Part shown: positions 29,242 to 42,569 of the stretch, piece after piece
Layout: every line of letters begins with the position of its first letter
How positions within the stretch are numbered: position 1 is the first letter of the stretch
From: Chondrilla cf. caribensis
Lineage: Eukaryota; Porifera; Demospongiae; Chondrillida; Chondrillidae
Length of the DNA: 64,000 nt
Direction of reading: 5' to 3'
Assembly: GCA_964020155.1 (NCBI GenBank)
Contig: OZ026555.1
Location: forward strand, 3,729,295-3,793,294
Position numbers and translations under genes: made by a program
The notes under the pieces: generated by a model
Databases searched by the model: none
What the model was told of the DNA's origin: nothing
What the model saw: only the letters and a program-made list of their open reading frames with translations

Positions 29242-30485
29242 CATTCATGCATCACTATATAAAAATATAATAGCAATACATTTAAAATTCAATAAATTAA
29301 ATGTAAGATTAATATCACAAGTGCATATTGTGTGACTGCTAAACTTTACAACATACTCTAACCTATTATAATTCCTTCTTAGATTTAATTTAATACATAA
29401 ATTGAATTTATTCATTGTGAAATTATTATAATTATATCTGTACAATTCATTGTACATGTTGCAACGTGCACGCATGATTTATAGTGTGTCACTGTTGAGA
29501 CATGTCGACACAGTGTATTAGATATAAGAATACTTCAGACCAAGTCCTGCAACACCTGTGCACATCAACCAACACATGGACTAGACAGCAATGTTATTAG
29601 CAGTTAGACCTCTTCACAACTGCAACAACACTTTTTTAATAATATGTAGGCAGTCTCTTTAAGACAACACATCCTGTTTGCACAGATGGCTATGAACACA
29701 TATTATCGCAGTATTGGTTACAACAGCAAACTGGCTAAAATGGCACAGAATAGAACCAAGGGTAATGTAAAGAGTTTTGACTGTACTAGATCTGTAACTA
29801 ATAGATAATAAATGATTAAATGTATGATATCTATCGAATTTTTATTATGATCTATGCTCAAAGTTGTTAAGAATTGTGCTTATTTATGCATATCATCTAT
29901 TGCATCCTTACATTAACCTGTACGTATAGTTACATACTATATATTTCAAAGTGAAGTTAGTACATCCTTGAGTATCCTTTAGTTTTTCCCAGACTGATGA
30001 AATATCGAAAGGAAATGGCAGACAGGGATGGGATAAACTCAATAATACCCATAGCCATTTCAATTAGAGATTATACTGTGAGGTCATAGCAACGTCTATT
30101 ACCCATTAAAAGCATACAGTTGGTATTTTCAAAAGATTATCCAAATGGCTATATCAATACACATGATGATGGATTTAATAGTCTAAGATTACATTACTGC
30201 TAATATATATGGTGTCAGTTACGTTCCCATGACTACATCTGCTGCAATAAACCGGAAGGAACTAACCTCACATCAAAACAATGGATTACTATGAAACCTG
30301 TGCTGTGCAGTACTATGAATATAGATCCGCATGCACTCTTATTATGCTGCATGATAATGGAAAACTGGACACAAATTTGTATTTCCTGTTGTGAAAGCTA
30401 GGGTAAAGTATTTAAAGGTAGACAGGTCCTAGAGTACATTTCTAGGTGTCTTAGTGCAGTACATCTTTTCAAGATCTGGATAGCA
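29242..30485. other. G4-G5 spacer
   Basis: Non-coding 1.24 kb, similar in order to the G3-G4 spacer, with a second uninterrupted Penelope target site near 29625-29665 and the upstream block at 30012-30195. Confidence 0.7.
30409..30416 (+). promoter_or_regulatory. TATA-like box of G5 (altered)
   Basis: TATTTAAA followed by GG rather than TAG; a 3-bp deletion shortens the conserved sequence here. 77 bp upstream of the ATG. Confidence 0.4.
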
Positions 30486-32438
30486 ATGTTAGCCCTCAGT
30501 ATTGTTTCTCTCAGTGTTCTGATGAAGATTACACTGTGTACTGAGATCTTCAATGGCAGTACCATCAACAACACCAGTCAACTTGCCTCCAACTGGACCA
30601 ACAACTGCACTCATAACTACTTCACTTTTGTGGAAGAGACCTTTCCTGAGAGAAGCGATAATGTCTTGAAACTTCACAACACTTTCTTTCCTCCAAACTT
30701 CCATCTTCCCTATTCTGTGATTGTCACCTATCAGGCACTGTTACCCAACGGTTCACTCTACAATGTCACAAGTGGCTGTGCTAACCAACAATGGATGTGG
30801 GCATCCTCACCAGAGACATCTATAACCATACCAACTTTGCTCAACCGTGATACTCTGTTAATGATGAACTATTTCCACAGCTGGAAGCCACCACACCTTG
30901 TTATCAGGGTGCCTCTTCCTTGTTCAAATGTTACTACAGAATTTCTCTCACAATTGACAGCTTCAGTAAGTTAGAATTGATGCAATATTATGAATATAGT
31001 TTTACTGTACCAGTACATGCAGTACAAGTATGTATAAGTACATTACACAAGTCATGACCATGCAGTACAAGACACTTGGCTTAAATATAATCATACTTTT
31101 ATATTAAGCAGTAAAGTTTATTTTACTAATTAGGATGATCATAATATTTTACAAGAATATATACCAGGTATAAGGATTATTAAACCCTCTACTAGGATAA
31201 ATTATATATTACATTGTATATAACACCTACTTATGAGGTACACACTGATTTGTGTACCTCATAATAATAATATTGACAGTTAATTTTTAAATAATTATAA
31301 TAAAATATAATATTTGATTGATATTCCTAGTACATTTTTCACTGTTGACCATTCCATATTTCAGCTGCTAGATTACAGCAAAGGACAAAAAGGACCATAT
31401 GGAAATGACCCTCGCTATGTTAGAGTTGGCTGTCCCAATAAGCAGGGGAAGACTGACTTCACTGTGAAGTTTAATGAACGTGACAATATCTTTCTTTATT
31501 CTACTTTCACTGTGGGTGTGACGTGTACATTGATATTCACATTGTTGTGCATATTAGCCACTTCCAAACAGAAACTAGCTACTTTAGAAGAACAATCTAA
31601 ACACTACAGCTATGAAGGATATGGTCTTTATTGGGGTCTGTCTGCAACAGCTACTGTATTTGTCATCTTTGTTGCCTACATCGATTTTCAGACCATGTAT
31701 ATGGGAATACATGACTTTCCATCTTTCTTTTGGCCTTTTCAATTTGCTCTTCTCGTATTCTGGATATTATCCAGTCTGATGACTGTCATGTACCTGGCAT
31801 ACAAATACAAACCTGTTACCACCCCCCTCCTGGTTTGGACACCGTTTATGATCCTATGTTGCTGTCGGAAGAAATATGCCAAACGCGCTACATTTACAGT
31901 CAACCTGTGGATTAACATTATGTTTGTTCAAGGATTTGTTGGTCACGGACTTGTTACCTTACTTGCTATGCTTATAACGCCATTTGCCATCCTTTGTGAT
32001 ATCACAGTGGTTATTCTATCTCTGTTCTGCCTCACCAACATATTTGCCATCCTCTTCACCATCTCAGCTCACATCTCCACTCCTCGTCACCTCAGACCTC
32101 AAGGAAGCAGTACAGCCATTTTACGTGCTGCCTATCTGATCCCATTATTAGTAGCAGTGATGTGCTTTAGCTTTGTTGTGGCTGCAGGGGGCTACTGGAT
32201 CAACGAGGAGACCAAGCAAGTCTCCTACATCTCTTCCTTTGCCACCTTTGCCATCCCTCTGTTCATAGCTGTTATCACCATTGGGTTGAAGTACTTTGTT
32301 CAGTATTGGCTGAAGGGTACTGTGACAGGAGTGAACACTTCCACTAAAGTAAGGGGGTATGGATCCACTGAAGAGATAAAGCCACTACTATCAAATCCCA
32401 AGTGCACTGGCAGTTCTTTGCTTGTCACATTGGACTGA
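30486..32438 (+). CDS. G5: glycosylated 7TM protein with extended tail, intact
   Basis: Exons 30486-30965 and 31365-32438, 517 aa. The tail reads on past the dileucine motif: EEIKPLLSNPKCTGSSLLVT then LD, 15 residues longer than in G2 and G3 because the stop after PLL is absent. The pre-span 1 patch is KFNERDNIFLYSTFT, shared in type with G4 rather than G2. From span 2 to span 3 (GIHDFPSFFWPFQF) it matches G2 closely, so the exon looks mosaic. Confidence 0.85.
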
Positions 32439-32950
32439 TTAGTATACAATGCGTGTTGTGTGATGTGTGTTGATGTAGTTCTTGAAAATGGTAATCTTTT
32501 ACTTAGTCCAGTATGTTATCACTTGTCTAATGATAAGCATTGATTATAGTTGCTCAAAATTAATTCAACTTGCAAGTTTGTAATTTCCAGTGATATTTAC
32601 CATTACAATTTGAAAATATACAGTCACTGTGACATTGCTAAACAACAGCATTAGAAATGTGTATAATATTGTTTTCATTAATTATAATACTAATAATTGG
32701 ATACGACAATCATGCATGTATATACTAAATTTCTAGGCATGTACCACCATTAAGGTGAATGAAGTAGGGAACAGTTTAGCAGTTTAATTATTGCCTCAAG
32801 TTCACTCCTTGTTAAGTGTACCACACGTGCACACATTGCTAGAATGATGACTATCATGATGGCATGGGACTTACAGTATATGTAGTACCATATCACTGAT
32901 TATAGTATTATTAATTACACTACTACGACAAATTATAACAGTTACTAATG
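32439..32950. other. G5 3' flank
   Basis: Non-coding; closely similar to the flanks after G7 (37149 on) and G8 (41746 on). Confidence 0.7.
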
Positions 32951-33463
32951 TTGTGAATGGAATTATTCGGAGATCAACCTGCTGGCAAAGAAAGGAGAAA
33001 AGCGAAAAATCAGCATCTGAGGGGCTAGAACCCAGGGTGTCTGGCTAAAGCCGCCATACTCACTGAGCCACTAAGCCACTACAACAACCAGTCTTCACAA
33101 TTCTCCTTTAATACTAAGAGTTAAGATTAAGATTAAGATTGTTGTGGTTGTTGTCGCAGTCGTGGTCTCTCTGGTGTGAGACTGCAGTTTGCAGGGAGTA
33201 TTGTGAAGACTTGCAGCTGTGGTGGCTTAGTGGCTCAGTGGTTATGGTGGCTTCAGCCAGACATCCTGGGTTCAAGCCCCTCAACACCGTTTTTTCGCGT
33301 TTCTCCTTTCTTTGCCAGCAGGTTGATTTCCAAATAATTGCATTCACGGCTACCAAACCTGCTTCTATTTAACTGTCTATAATTTGAGGATCGAATGGTG
33401 TGATTGGAATGATTTGATTGGGTGAGGAAGTAAGACAATTGAATCTAATTTGTGCATTTATTA
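32951..33463. mobile_element. Palindromic pair of tRNA-derived SINEs inserted in the array
   Basis: Two inverted SINE copies: about 32958-33105 on the - strand and about 33197-33345 on the + strand. Each has tRNA-like internal promoter boxes: A box TGGCTTAGTGGCTCAGTGG (33221-33240 on +) and B box GGGTTCAAGCCCC (33268-33280 on +; complement GGGCTAGAACCC at 33022-33033 on -). A shared tail contains CTTTGCCAGCAGGTTGAT. The flanking sequence GTTACTAA/TTTTTAT is continuous at the paralogous empty sites near 37861-37880 and 42368-42388, which defines the insertion. Confidence 0.75.
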
Positions 33464-33667
33464 ATGTTTTTATCGATAATATTAATAATAATTCTTGTGA
33501 ATCAAGCAGTTGCTTTCTCATTGATCAATGAATTATTTGGGGAAATGGAGAAGATTGAAACTGCATTTCTAAATACGTAAACGAAAGATTTCTGTGGAAA
33601 TACCCATACCCATCTAAACATTATATATGTTGCTTTTTACATTCAATTTGTCCCTCCTTATCTTTTG

Positions 33668-33826
33668 ATATATGCTACACTTAGTGCTGAGATCTTCACT
33701 GGCAATGCTGTCAACAACACTAGTCAATTTGCCAATAACTGGACCAACAACTACACCCATAACTACTTCACTGTTCAGGAGGAGACTTTCCTGAGAATTC
33801 TTCTTCCCCTATCCCTCCCAAATGTT
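33668..33826 (+). pseudogene. G6a: exon 1 relic
   Basis: Matches exon 1 from just after the signal peptide: SAEIFTGNAVNNTSQFANNW, NYTHNYF and QEETF, then breaks off in TCTTCCCCTATCCCTCCC. No ATG-signal peptide and no second half. Similar relics lie at 38065 and 42570. Confidence 0.8.
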
Positions 33827-34272
33827 GATAACACCAGGTACATATGTACATGTATGGTAGTAGTACACTGTGTAGACAGACACAGCTAGTCCCACTTCAA
33901 ATTATAATTGGTGAAACCTAATAATATAATGTTATGAAACATTTGCACCAGTGTAAGCTTGGCATTTGTTAAACCTGTATTATTGGCTTCATTTTCAGTA
34001 TGGTTGATGCACTATGCTAATTTTGCACTTGACGTCAAGCGGCTTTCACTATGTCAACAGCCAGCAGCAGCCAGAAGTGTCCCCCTTGAATACTGTGTTA
34101 TAGTAGTATTAGTATTATTGTATCACAATGTCTGTAATAATGGGGATCCCAATCTGTACTATACAGCTAGTGTATGTTTAATATATTAATTGCACTGCTA
34201 ATTAAAGTTGTATTCGTATGAATCAGATTATTACCCCAGTGCAACATATGGTATTAATTTCATCATTGAGTA

Positions 34273-34450
34273 TATCACAAATTAGATCACCTGGAACCAC
34301 ATTTCCCATCCCTCTGTTCATAGCTGTTATCACCATCGGGTTGAAGTATACTTTGTTCAGTATTGGCTGAAGGGTTCTATGACAGGAGTGAACACTTTGA
34401 CAACTGTGAAGGGGTATGGATCCACTGAAGAGATGAGGCCACTATTGTGA
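34273..34450 (+). pseudogene. G6b: TBC1D30 fragment fused to an exon 2 relic
   Basis: 34273-34299 matches the TBC1D30 last exon from position 9883 (TATCACAAATTAG, CACCTGGAACCA). At about 34300 the match switches abruptly to the 3' end of array exon 2 (CCATCCCTCTGTTCATAGCT) and continues to the TGA at 34448-34450. A 2-bp insertion (AAGTATACTTTG) breaks the frame. The junction implies a deletion joining the two. Confidence 0.8.
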
Positions 34451-35020
34451 CATTCATGTATTACTATATTATAATATAATAGTTACTGTAATACATTTAA
34501 AATTGTGATATGGGCATCACAAGTGCATGTTGTGTGCCTGTTAAACTTTACATGCTTTCACCTATTATAATGTAATATAAGTCAGTACATCTTTGAGTAT
34601 CCTTCAGTGTTTCCCAGACTGATGAAATATCAAAGGAAATGGCAGACAGGGTTGGGATAAACCAAAATAATACCCATAGCCATTTCAATTAGAGATTATA
34701 CTGTGAGGTCATAGCAACGTCTATTACCCATTAAAAGCATACAATTGGTATTTTCAAAAGATTATCCAAATGGCTGTATCAATACACATAGTGATGGATT
34801 TAATCACTGCTAATAGACATGGTGTCAGTTACATTCCCATGACAACATCTGCCGCAATATAATAAACAGGAAGAAATTAACCTCACACCAAAACAGATTA
34901 TTATGAAACCTGTGCTGTGCAGTATTATGAATATAGACCTGCACACACTCTTATTATGATGCATGATAATAGAAAACAGAATACAAATTTGTATTTCCTG
35001 TTGCGAAAGCTAGGATAAAG

Positions 35021-35033
35021 TAATTTTAAATAG
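35021..35033 (+). promoter_or_regulatory. TATA-like box of G7 (altered)
   Basis: TAATTTTAAATAG, with inserted T residues compared with the TATTTAAATAG of G2 to G4. 80 bp upstream of the ATG. Confidence 0.4.
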
Positions 35034-35100
35034 TAGACAGGTCCTAGAGTACATTTCTAGGTGTCTTAGTGAAGTACATCATTTCTGGACCTGGATAGCA

Positions 35101-37148
35101 ATGATGGCCCTCAGTATTGTTTCTCTCAGTGTTCTGATGAAGATTACACTGTGTACTGAGATCTTCACTGGCAATAACATCAACACCAGTCAATTTGCCA
35201 CGAACTGGACCAACAACTGCACTCATAACTATTATACTTTTGTGGAGGAGGCCTTTCCTGAGAGAAGTGATAATGTCTTGAAACTTCACAATGCTTTCTT
35301 CCCTCCAAACTCCCATCTTCCCTATTCTGTGATTGTCACCTATCAGGCACTGTTACCCAACGGTTCACTCTACAATGTCACAAGTGGCTGTGCTAACCAA
35401 CAATGGATGTGGGTATCCACACCAGTGACGTTTATGACCAGACCAGCTTTGCTCAACCGCAATACTCTGTTAATGATGAACTATTTCCACAACTGGAATC
35501 CACCACACCTCCTTATCAGGGTGCCTCTTCCTTGTTCAAATGTTACAATGAAATTTCTCTCACAAATGACAGCTTCAGTAAGTTGGAATTGATGCAATGT
35601 TATGAATAGCCATGCAGTATATGTATGCATAAGTATATTGCATGAGTGTCAATACACAAGATATGACCAGTACAAGACACTTTGCCTGCTAAAATTTCAA
35701 TTCCATAAAATTATTATCAAGACAAGACACTTTCCTTCTTCAATTATTACATAACACTATTAGTAAGCAGTATAATTTATTCCACTAAATTGAACATATT
35801 AATTTACAAGAACACCATGTATGACAATGATCTTTAAAATCCTCTGCTATATATGCGTACATGGATATAAGATATAGTATCCTTGTCTGTCTAGGTAGGT
35901 GTCTATATGTAGATTCACTGGTCACTTACTGTGGAACTGTATTATAGAGTTGGTCCCTTTCAACTTATTAATAATACTTCATTTCATTCCTGTGTCTTGT
36001 AATAATAGCAACAAATGTTACATGTTTGATTGGTACTCTGCCATTTTATAACTTTCAACCATTTCATATTTCAGCTGCTAGAATATAGCAAAGGACAAAA
36101 AGGACCATATGGAAATGACCCTCGCTATGTTAGAGTTGGCTGTCCCAATAAGCAGGGGAACACTAAATTCATTGTAAACTTTCAACCCCACATAAGTGAT
36201 AAGAATGTTATTTTTTATCATGTGGGTGTGACGTGTACATTGATATTCACATTATTGGTCATTTTAGCTACTTCCAAACAGAAACTAGCAACGTTTGTAG
36301 AACTAACAGAAAGCTACAGCTATGAAGAATATGGTCTTTATTGGGGTTTGTCTGCAACTGGTACTGTATTCGTCATCTTTGTTGCCTACATCGATTTTCA
36401 AACCCTGTATATGGGATTACATGACATTCCATTTTCCTTTTGGCCTTTTCTATGTGCTGTACTCATATTCTGGATACTATCCAGTCTGATGACTGCCATG
36501 TACCTGGCATACAAGTACAGACCTATTACCACCCCCCTCCTGGTTTGGGCACCATTCATGATCCTGTGTTGCTGTCGGAAGAAATATGCCAAACGCGCTA
36601 CATTTACAGTCAACCTGTGGATTAACATTATGTTTGTCCAGGGATTTGTTGGTCACGGACTCGTTACCTTACTTGCTATGCTTATAGCTCCATTTGCCAT
36701 CCTTTGCGACAGCACAGTGGTTATTCTATCTCTGTTCTGCTTCACCAACATATTTGCCATCCTCTTCACCATCTCAGCTCACATCTCCACTCCTCGTCAC
36801 CTCAGACCTCAAGGAAGCAGTACAGCCATCTTACGTGCTGCCTATCTGATCCCATTACTAGTAGCAGTGATGTGCTTTAGCTTTGTCGTGGCTGCAGGGG
36901 GCTACTGGATCAACGAGGAGACCAAGCAAGCCTCCTACATCTCTTCCTTTGCCACCTTTGCCATCCCTCTGTTCATAGCTGTTATCACCATCGGGTTGAA
37001 GTACTTTGTTCAGTATTGGCTGAAGGGTACTATGACAGGAGTGAACACTTCCACTACTGTGAGGGGGTATGGATCCACTGAAGAGATAAAGCCACTACTA
37101 TCAAATCCCAAGTGCACTGGCAGTTCTTTGCTTGTCACATTGGACTGA
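35101..37148 (+). CDS. G7: glycosylated 7TM protein with extended tail, intact
   Basis: Exons 35101-35577 and 36075-37148, 516 aa. It starts MMALSIVS where others have MLALSIVS, and one residue is missing in GNNINTSQF. The pre-span 1 patch (NFQPHISDKNVIFYH) is of the G3 type but the tail is the extended G5 type (EEIKPLLSNPK, then to VTLD). Neutral differences are few in the C-terminal half. Confidence 0.85.
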
Positions 37149-38064
37149 TTAGTATACAATGTGTGTTGTGTGATGTGTGTTGATGTAGTTCCTAAAAAAT
37201 GGTAATCTTTACTTAGTGTAGTATGTTATTACCTTGTATAATGATAAGCATTGATTATAGCTGCCCAAAATTAATGCAACTTGCAAGTTTATAATTTCCA
37301 GTGATAATCACCGTTACAATTTAAAAATATGCACAATTACAGTCACTGTGACATTGCTAAACAACAGCATTAGAAATGTGTATATTGTGTTCATTAATTT
37401 TAATACTAACAATTGGATATGACAATGATGCATGTATATACAGTGTACTAAATTTCTAGGCATGTACCACCATTAAGGTGAATGAAGTAGGGAACAGTTT
37501 AGCAGTTTAATTATTGCCTCAAGTTCACTCCTTGTTAAGTGTACCACACGTGCACACATTGCTAGAATGATGACAGTTTAGCAGCACTACTGATTGATTT
37601 ATGCCATCACATTATCAGCATCTGGTATGGAATTGTTAGCTAAATATATCAAAGTTCACAATTTGTTAACAATATTCAAAGGTGTACAAGGCTTTTTACC
37701 AATATTATTGCCTCAAGTACACTCCTTGTTAAGTTTACCACACACACACACATTGCTAGAATGATGAATATCATGATTGCATGGGACTTAAAGTATATGT
37801 AGTACCATAAAACTAATTAGCATTATTATTAATTTTGGAATACTACGACCAATTATAACAGTTACTAAGGTTTTTATTCATATAATTCTTGTGAATCAAG
37901 CAGTTGCTTTCTCATAGATCAATGAATTATTTGAGGAAATGGAGAAGATTGAAACTGCATTTCTAAATACGTAAACGAAAGATTTCTGAATACCCATACC
38001 CATCTAAACAGTTATGTTGCTTTGTACATTCAATTTGTCCCTCCTTATCTTTTGATATATGTAT

Positions 38065-38225
38065 GTTACACTCAGTGCTAAGATCTTCACTGGCAATGCC
38101 GTCAACAACACTAGTCAATTTGCCAATAACTGGACCAACAACTGCACCTGTAACTACTTCACTGTTCAGGAGGAGACTTTCCTGAGAGAAGCAATATAAT
38201 TTATTCTTCTTCCCCTACCCCTCCC
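38065..38225 (+). pseudogene. Exon 1 relic, unit 1
   Basis: Same truncated exon 1 segment as at 33668, with the extra GAGAGAAGCAATATAATTT before the pyrimidine-rich end. It lacks a signal peptide and the C-terminal part. Confidence 0.75.
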
Positions 38226-38680
38226 AAATGTTGAAAACACAAGGTAACATATGTACATGTATGGTATTAGCACATCGAGTAGACAGACATGAACACAGTC
38301 CTACTTAAATTGAATTAAATTAAATTTAATTGATCATGATGAAACGTAATATGAAACATTCAAACTAGTGTAAGCTTGGCATTTGTTAAATCGTATTATT
38401 GGCTTCATTTTCAGTATGGTTGATGCACTATGCTAATTTACATTTGACGTCAAGCCGCTTTCACTGTGTCAAGAGCCAGCTGAAGCCACAGGTGTCCCTC
38501 TTGGGTACTGTGTTATATAGTATTACTGTATCACGATGTCTGTAATAATGGGGTTCCAATCTGTAATTTCTAGTGTATGTTTAATATTACACTGCAAATT
38601 AAATTTGTATTCATATACGTAAATCAGAATATTATTCTCACCCCAGTGCGACATATGGTATTAATATCATTGAGTACGTA

Positions 38681-38900
38681 TATCACAAATTAGCTCACCT
38701 GGAACCAAGAACCCTGTTGATGTGCCACCACCATCACCAATTCAGTCCCCCAGTCACAAACCAAGCTGGAGGTATTCGATGACCTACTCAAGTATTGGGG
38801 AACTAGCAAACAACCTCTTACTACAAGACCAGTGACTGTTGGTTGAATCGGTTCAGTTCAAGGGATCCTAGCAAGGAGATGGATTCTTGTGAAATTATGT
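38681..38900 (+). pseudogene. TBC1D30 last-exon relic, unit 1
   Basis: 38681-38835 matches 9883-10037 over 155 bp with no indel up to the same TGA, with only a handful of substitutions (for example ATTCGATGACC against ATTCCATGACG). The match carries on into the 3' flank to about 39130. It has no upstream exons or promoter, so it is a captured fragment. Confidence 0.9.
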
Positions 38901-39250
38901 ATTCTTGAAATCGCACTTAATTTTTTCCTGACATAATATTATGCATGCATTGCTTCGCACATGTTGCTGTAAGTACTGTTTGTGTATCTTCCTCAATATA
39001 ATATATCAGCCTCACATAGTGGTATGTAAACACATCACACATGTACACTCATTGTTGTTTGCTTGTATAGATCTTCACTATAATTGCAATACATATCTCA
39101 CCTTCGAATATGTACTACTGGGAAGTTGATCTGTGACCCCTCACAGCTGTCACACTGCATCAGCTTGTCACACCGTATGGTATTGTAATTCCTAGCTGGT
39201 CATGGTAATTTTATTACTTGCACTTTTTGGTCATATTGTGCATACTAATA

Positions 39251-39425
39251 CAGTGGAACCTCTCTATTACAAACCTCTGAAATGTGGAAACCTCTGTAAT
39301 AAGGACACTATTCTGTGTCCCAGTGTAGTAATTTAGGGTATAAAATGACCTCTGAATTGAGGAAACCTCTGTATTGAGGACTAAAATTAAGGTCCCAAAG
39401 TGTCCTGAATAGAGAGGTTCCACTG
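39251..39425. mobile_element. MITE, CAGTGGAACCTCTC termini, unit 1 copy
   Basis: 175 bp with inverted ends CAGTGGAACCTCTCTATTA and the complement of CAGTGGAACCTCTCTATTC, flanked by TA (39249-39250 and 39426-39427). Internal GGAAACCTCTGTA units are repeated in both directions. Not present at the matching place upstream of G1. Confidence 0.75.
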
Positions 39426-39889
39426 TATGTGGCAAGAGGCATGGATACTGTCCTATATTATGAAAATAATTTACAAAATGTTATGAATATTTGCACCAGT
39501 GAAAGCTACACATTTGCATGTTGAAAACATAATGGCTTCATTTTCAGCATATTCAACATGTTACGCTATTATGTGCACCTGATGTCAAACCACCGATCTG
39601 TTTCAACAACCAGCTGCAGCTACAGGTGTTTCCTCGCGAATACTGTGTTATAGAGTATTAGTATTACTGTATTGTGATGTCTGTAATAATGTGAATTCCT
39701 AGCTGTACTATTCACTGTGTTGGTCTGATATTATATGCAGCTCATTACAGTTGTATTAATAAGACAAAAATATTATTACACCAGTGCAACATACTAGGAC
39801 ATTAATTTAAGCATTCAATTGAATCAAGTATATAATTTAGTACTGTGAGGAAATAAGGTTACCACTGTCACAGTAGTATTGTGAATCCA

Positions 39890-41745
39890 ATGGTGATGTT
39901 GTTCCTGATTTGTTTGATACAGACTACACTCTGTACTGAGATCTTTGCTGGTAGTACAGTCGAGAATACCAACCAATTTGCCTCTAACTGGACCAACAAC
40001 TGCACTCATAACTACATCACTTTTGAGGAGGAGACCTTTCCTGAGAGAAGTGATAATGTCTTGAAGCTTCACAACACTTTCTTCCCTCCAAACTCCCATC
40101 TTCCCTATTCTGTGATTGTCACCTATCAGGCACTGTTATCCAACGGTTCACTCTACAATGTCACAAGTGGCTGTGCTAACCAACAATGGATGTGGGCATC
40201 CTCACCTCACATTTACATATTGAGACCAGCTTTGATCAACCGTGATACTCTGTTAATGATGAACTATTTCCATGACTGGAATCCACCACACCTCATTATC
40301 AGGGTACCTCTTCCTTGTTCAAATGTTACGATGGAATTTCTCCTACAAATGACAATTTCAGTAAGTTGGAATTAGTACAATGTTATGTACATATATTTAT
40401 GTAGTACATGTATGCACAAGTATAATGCATGAGTTTCAATACATAAGCCACTCCAAATTACAATTTCGGAATGTCTTCTATCTCTCTCTGTGTGTCTGGG
40501 GGGTAGGGTATGTGAATTCTGTATGCATGTGCTTGACAATATGTACATTCATGAATGTAAACAGTAATTAATAGCATTCTGTGTTATATTATCAATCTCT
40601 CTGGAGTATAATATAGCCTATAATTTATATTCATTTTGTTCAATACTATAATTATAATGCAGCTTCTAGACTATAGTGAAGGACGAAGAGGACCACACCG
40701 CAACAACCCACGTTATGTTAGAGCTGGCTGTCCCAATCAGCAGGGCAGGACTGAATTCATTGTAATCTCTGAATCCAGCGGCGAATTGAGAAGATATCTA
40801 TATACTTTTGTTTACGGTGTTGGTGTGGTGTGTACACTGATATTTGTGTTGTTGAGTATTTTAGCCACTTCTAAACAGAAACTAGCTACTTTGGCAGAAC
40901 TAACCAAAAACTACAGCTATGAAGTATATGGTCTTTATTGGGGTCTGTCTGCAACAGCTGCTCTATTTGTCATCGTCTTCGTCTACATTGCAGGGCAGAG
41001 TGTGTATATGGAAATGATTGATTATTACTATCATTTTTGGTATCTCCCGTGTATCTTTTACATATTACAAGGTCTGTCCAGTCTGATTACTGCCATGTAC
41101 CTGGCATACAAGTACGAACCTGTTACAGCCCCCCTCCTGGTTTGGAAACCATTTATGCTACTGTGCTGCTGTAGGAAGAGCTACGCCAAAAGTGTTGCAT
41201 TTACACTCAACCTGTGGATTAACATTGTATTTGTTTCATGGTTTGCTCGTATTGGTCCTCTCTTCTTAATTGCTATGCTTATGGCTCCATTTGCCATTCT
41301 TAGTAATATCACAGTGGTTATTCTATCTCTGTTCTGCTTCACCAACATATTTGCCATCCTCTTCACCATCTCAGCTCACATCTCCACTGCTCGTCACCTC
41401 AGACCTCACGGAAGCAGTACAGCCATTTTACATGCTGCCTATTTGATCCCATTACTAGTAGCAGTGATGTGCTTTAGCTTTGTCATGGCTGCAGGGGGCT
41501 ACTGGATCAATGAGGAGACCAAGCAAACCTCCTACATCTCTTCCTTTGCCACCTTTGCCATCCCTCTGTTCATTGCTGTTATCACCATCGGGTTGAAGTA
41601 CTTTGTTCAGTATTGGCTGAAGTGTACTATGACAGGAGTGAACACTTCCACTACTGTGAAGGGGTATGGATCCACTGAAGAGATAAAGCCACTAGTATCA
41701 AATCCCAAATGCACTGGCAGTTCTTTGCTTGTCACATTGGACTGA
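39890..41745 (+). CDS. G8: type B glycosylated 7TM protein, intact, altered sorting motif
   Basis: Exons 39890-40360 and 40663-41745, 517 aa. Signal peptide MVMLFLICLIQTTLC; ectodomain with NWT, NCT, NGS and NVT sites. Exon 2 is a distinct subtype: DYSEGRRGPHRNNPRYV, then EFIVISESSGELRRYLYTF before span 1, YIAGQSVYMEMIDYYYHFW between spans 2 and 3, and SWFARIGPLFLIAML in span 4. The 3' quarter (from FCFTNIFAILF) rejoins the common sequence. The tail reads EEIKPLVSNPK, so the LL of the acidic dileucine motif is LV here. Confidence 0.85.
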
Positions 41746-42569
41746 TTAGTATACAATGTGTGTTGTGTGATGTGTGTTGATGTAGTTCCTAAAAAATGGT
41801 AATCTTTACTTAGTGTAGTATGTTATTACCTTGTATAATGATAAGCATTGATTATAGCTGCCCAAAATTAATGCAACTTGCAAGTTTATAATTTCCAGTG
41901 ATATTGAATTTGAAAATATGCACAATTACAGTCACTGTGACATTGCTAAACAACAGCATTAGAAATGTGTATATTGTTTTCATTAATTTTAATACTAATA
42001 ATTGGATATGACAGTGATGCATGTAAATACAGTGTACTAAATTTCTAGGCATGTACCACCATTAAGGTGAATGAAGTAGGGAACAGTTTAGCAGCACTAC
42101 TGATTGATTTATGCCATCACATTATCAGCATCTGGTATGGAATTGTTAGCTAAATATATCAAAGTTCACAATTTGTTAACAATATTCAAAGGTGTACAAG
42201 GCTTTTTACCAATATTATTGCCTCAAGTACACTCCTTGTTAAGTTTACCACACACACACACATTGCTAGAATGATGAATATCATGATTGCATGGGACTTA
42301 AAGTATATGTAGTACCATAAAACTAATTAGCATTATTATTGATTTTGGAATACTACGACCAATTATAACAGTTACTAAGGTTTTTATTCATATAATTCTT
42401 GTGAATCAAGCAGTTGCTTTCTCATAGATCAATGAATTATTTGAGGAAATGGAGAAGATTGAAACTGCATTTCTAAATACGTAAACGAAAGATTTCTGAA
42501 TACCCATACCCATCTAAACAGTTATGTTGCTTTGTACATTCAATTTGTCCCTCCTTATCTTTTGATATA

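Larger units (their letters stand above)
33464..35100. other. G5-G7 spacer with relics
   Basis: No intact gene. In order it holds an exon 1 relic (33668-33826), a diverged type B upstream block (about 33915-34040), a short TBC1D30 fragment joined to an exon 2 relic (34273-34450), and the type A upstream region of G7. Confidence 0.7.

Noticed and set aside
33221..33290. True tRNA gene
   Set aside because: A and B boxes are present, but a full cloverleaf with acceptor stem is not apparent, and a mirrored copy with the same non-tRNA tail is next to it, so it is a SINE.
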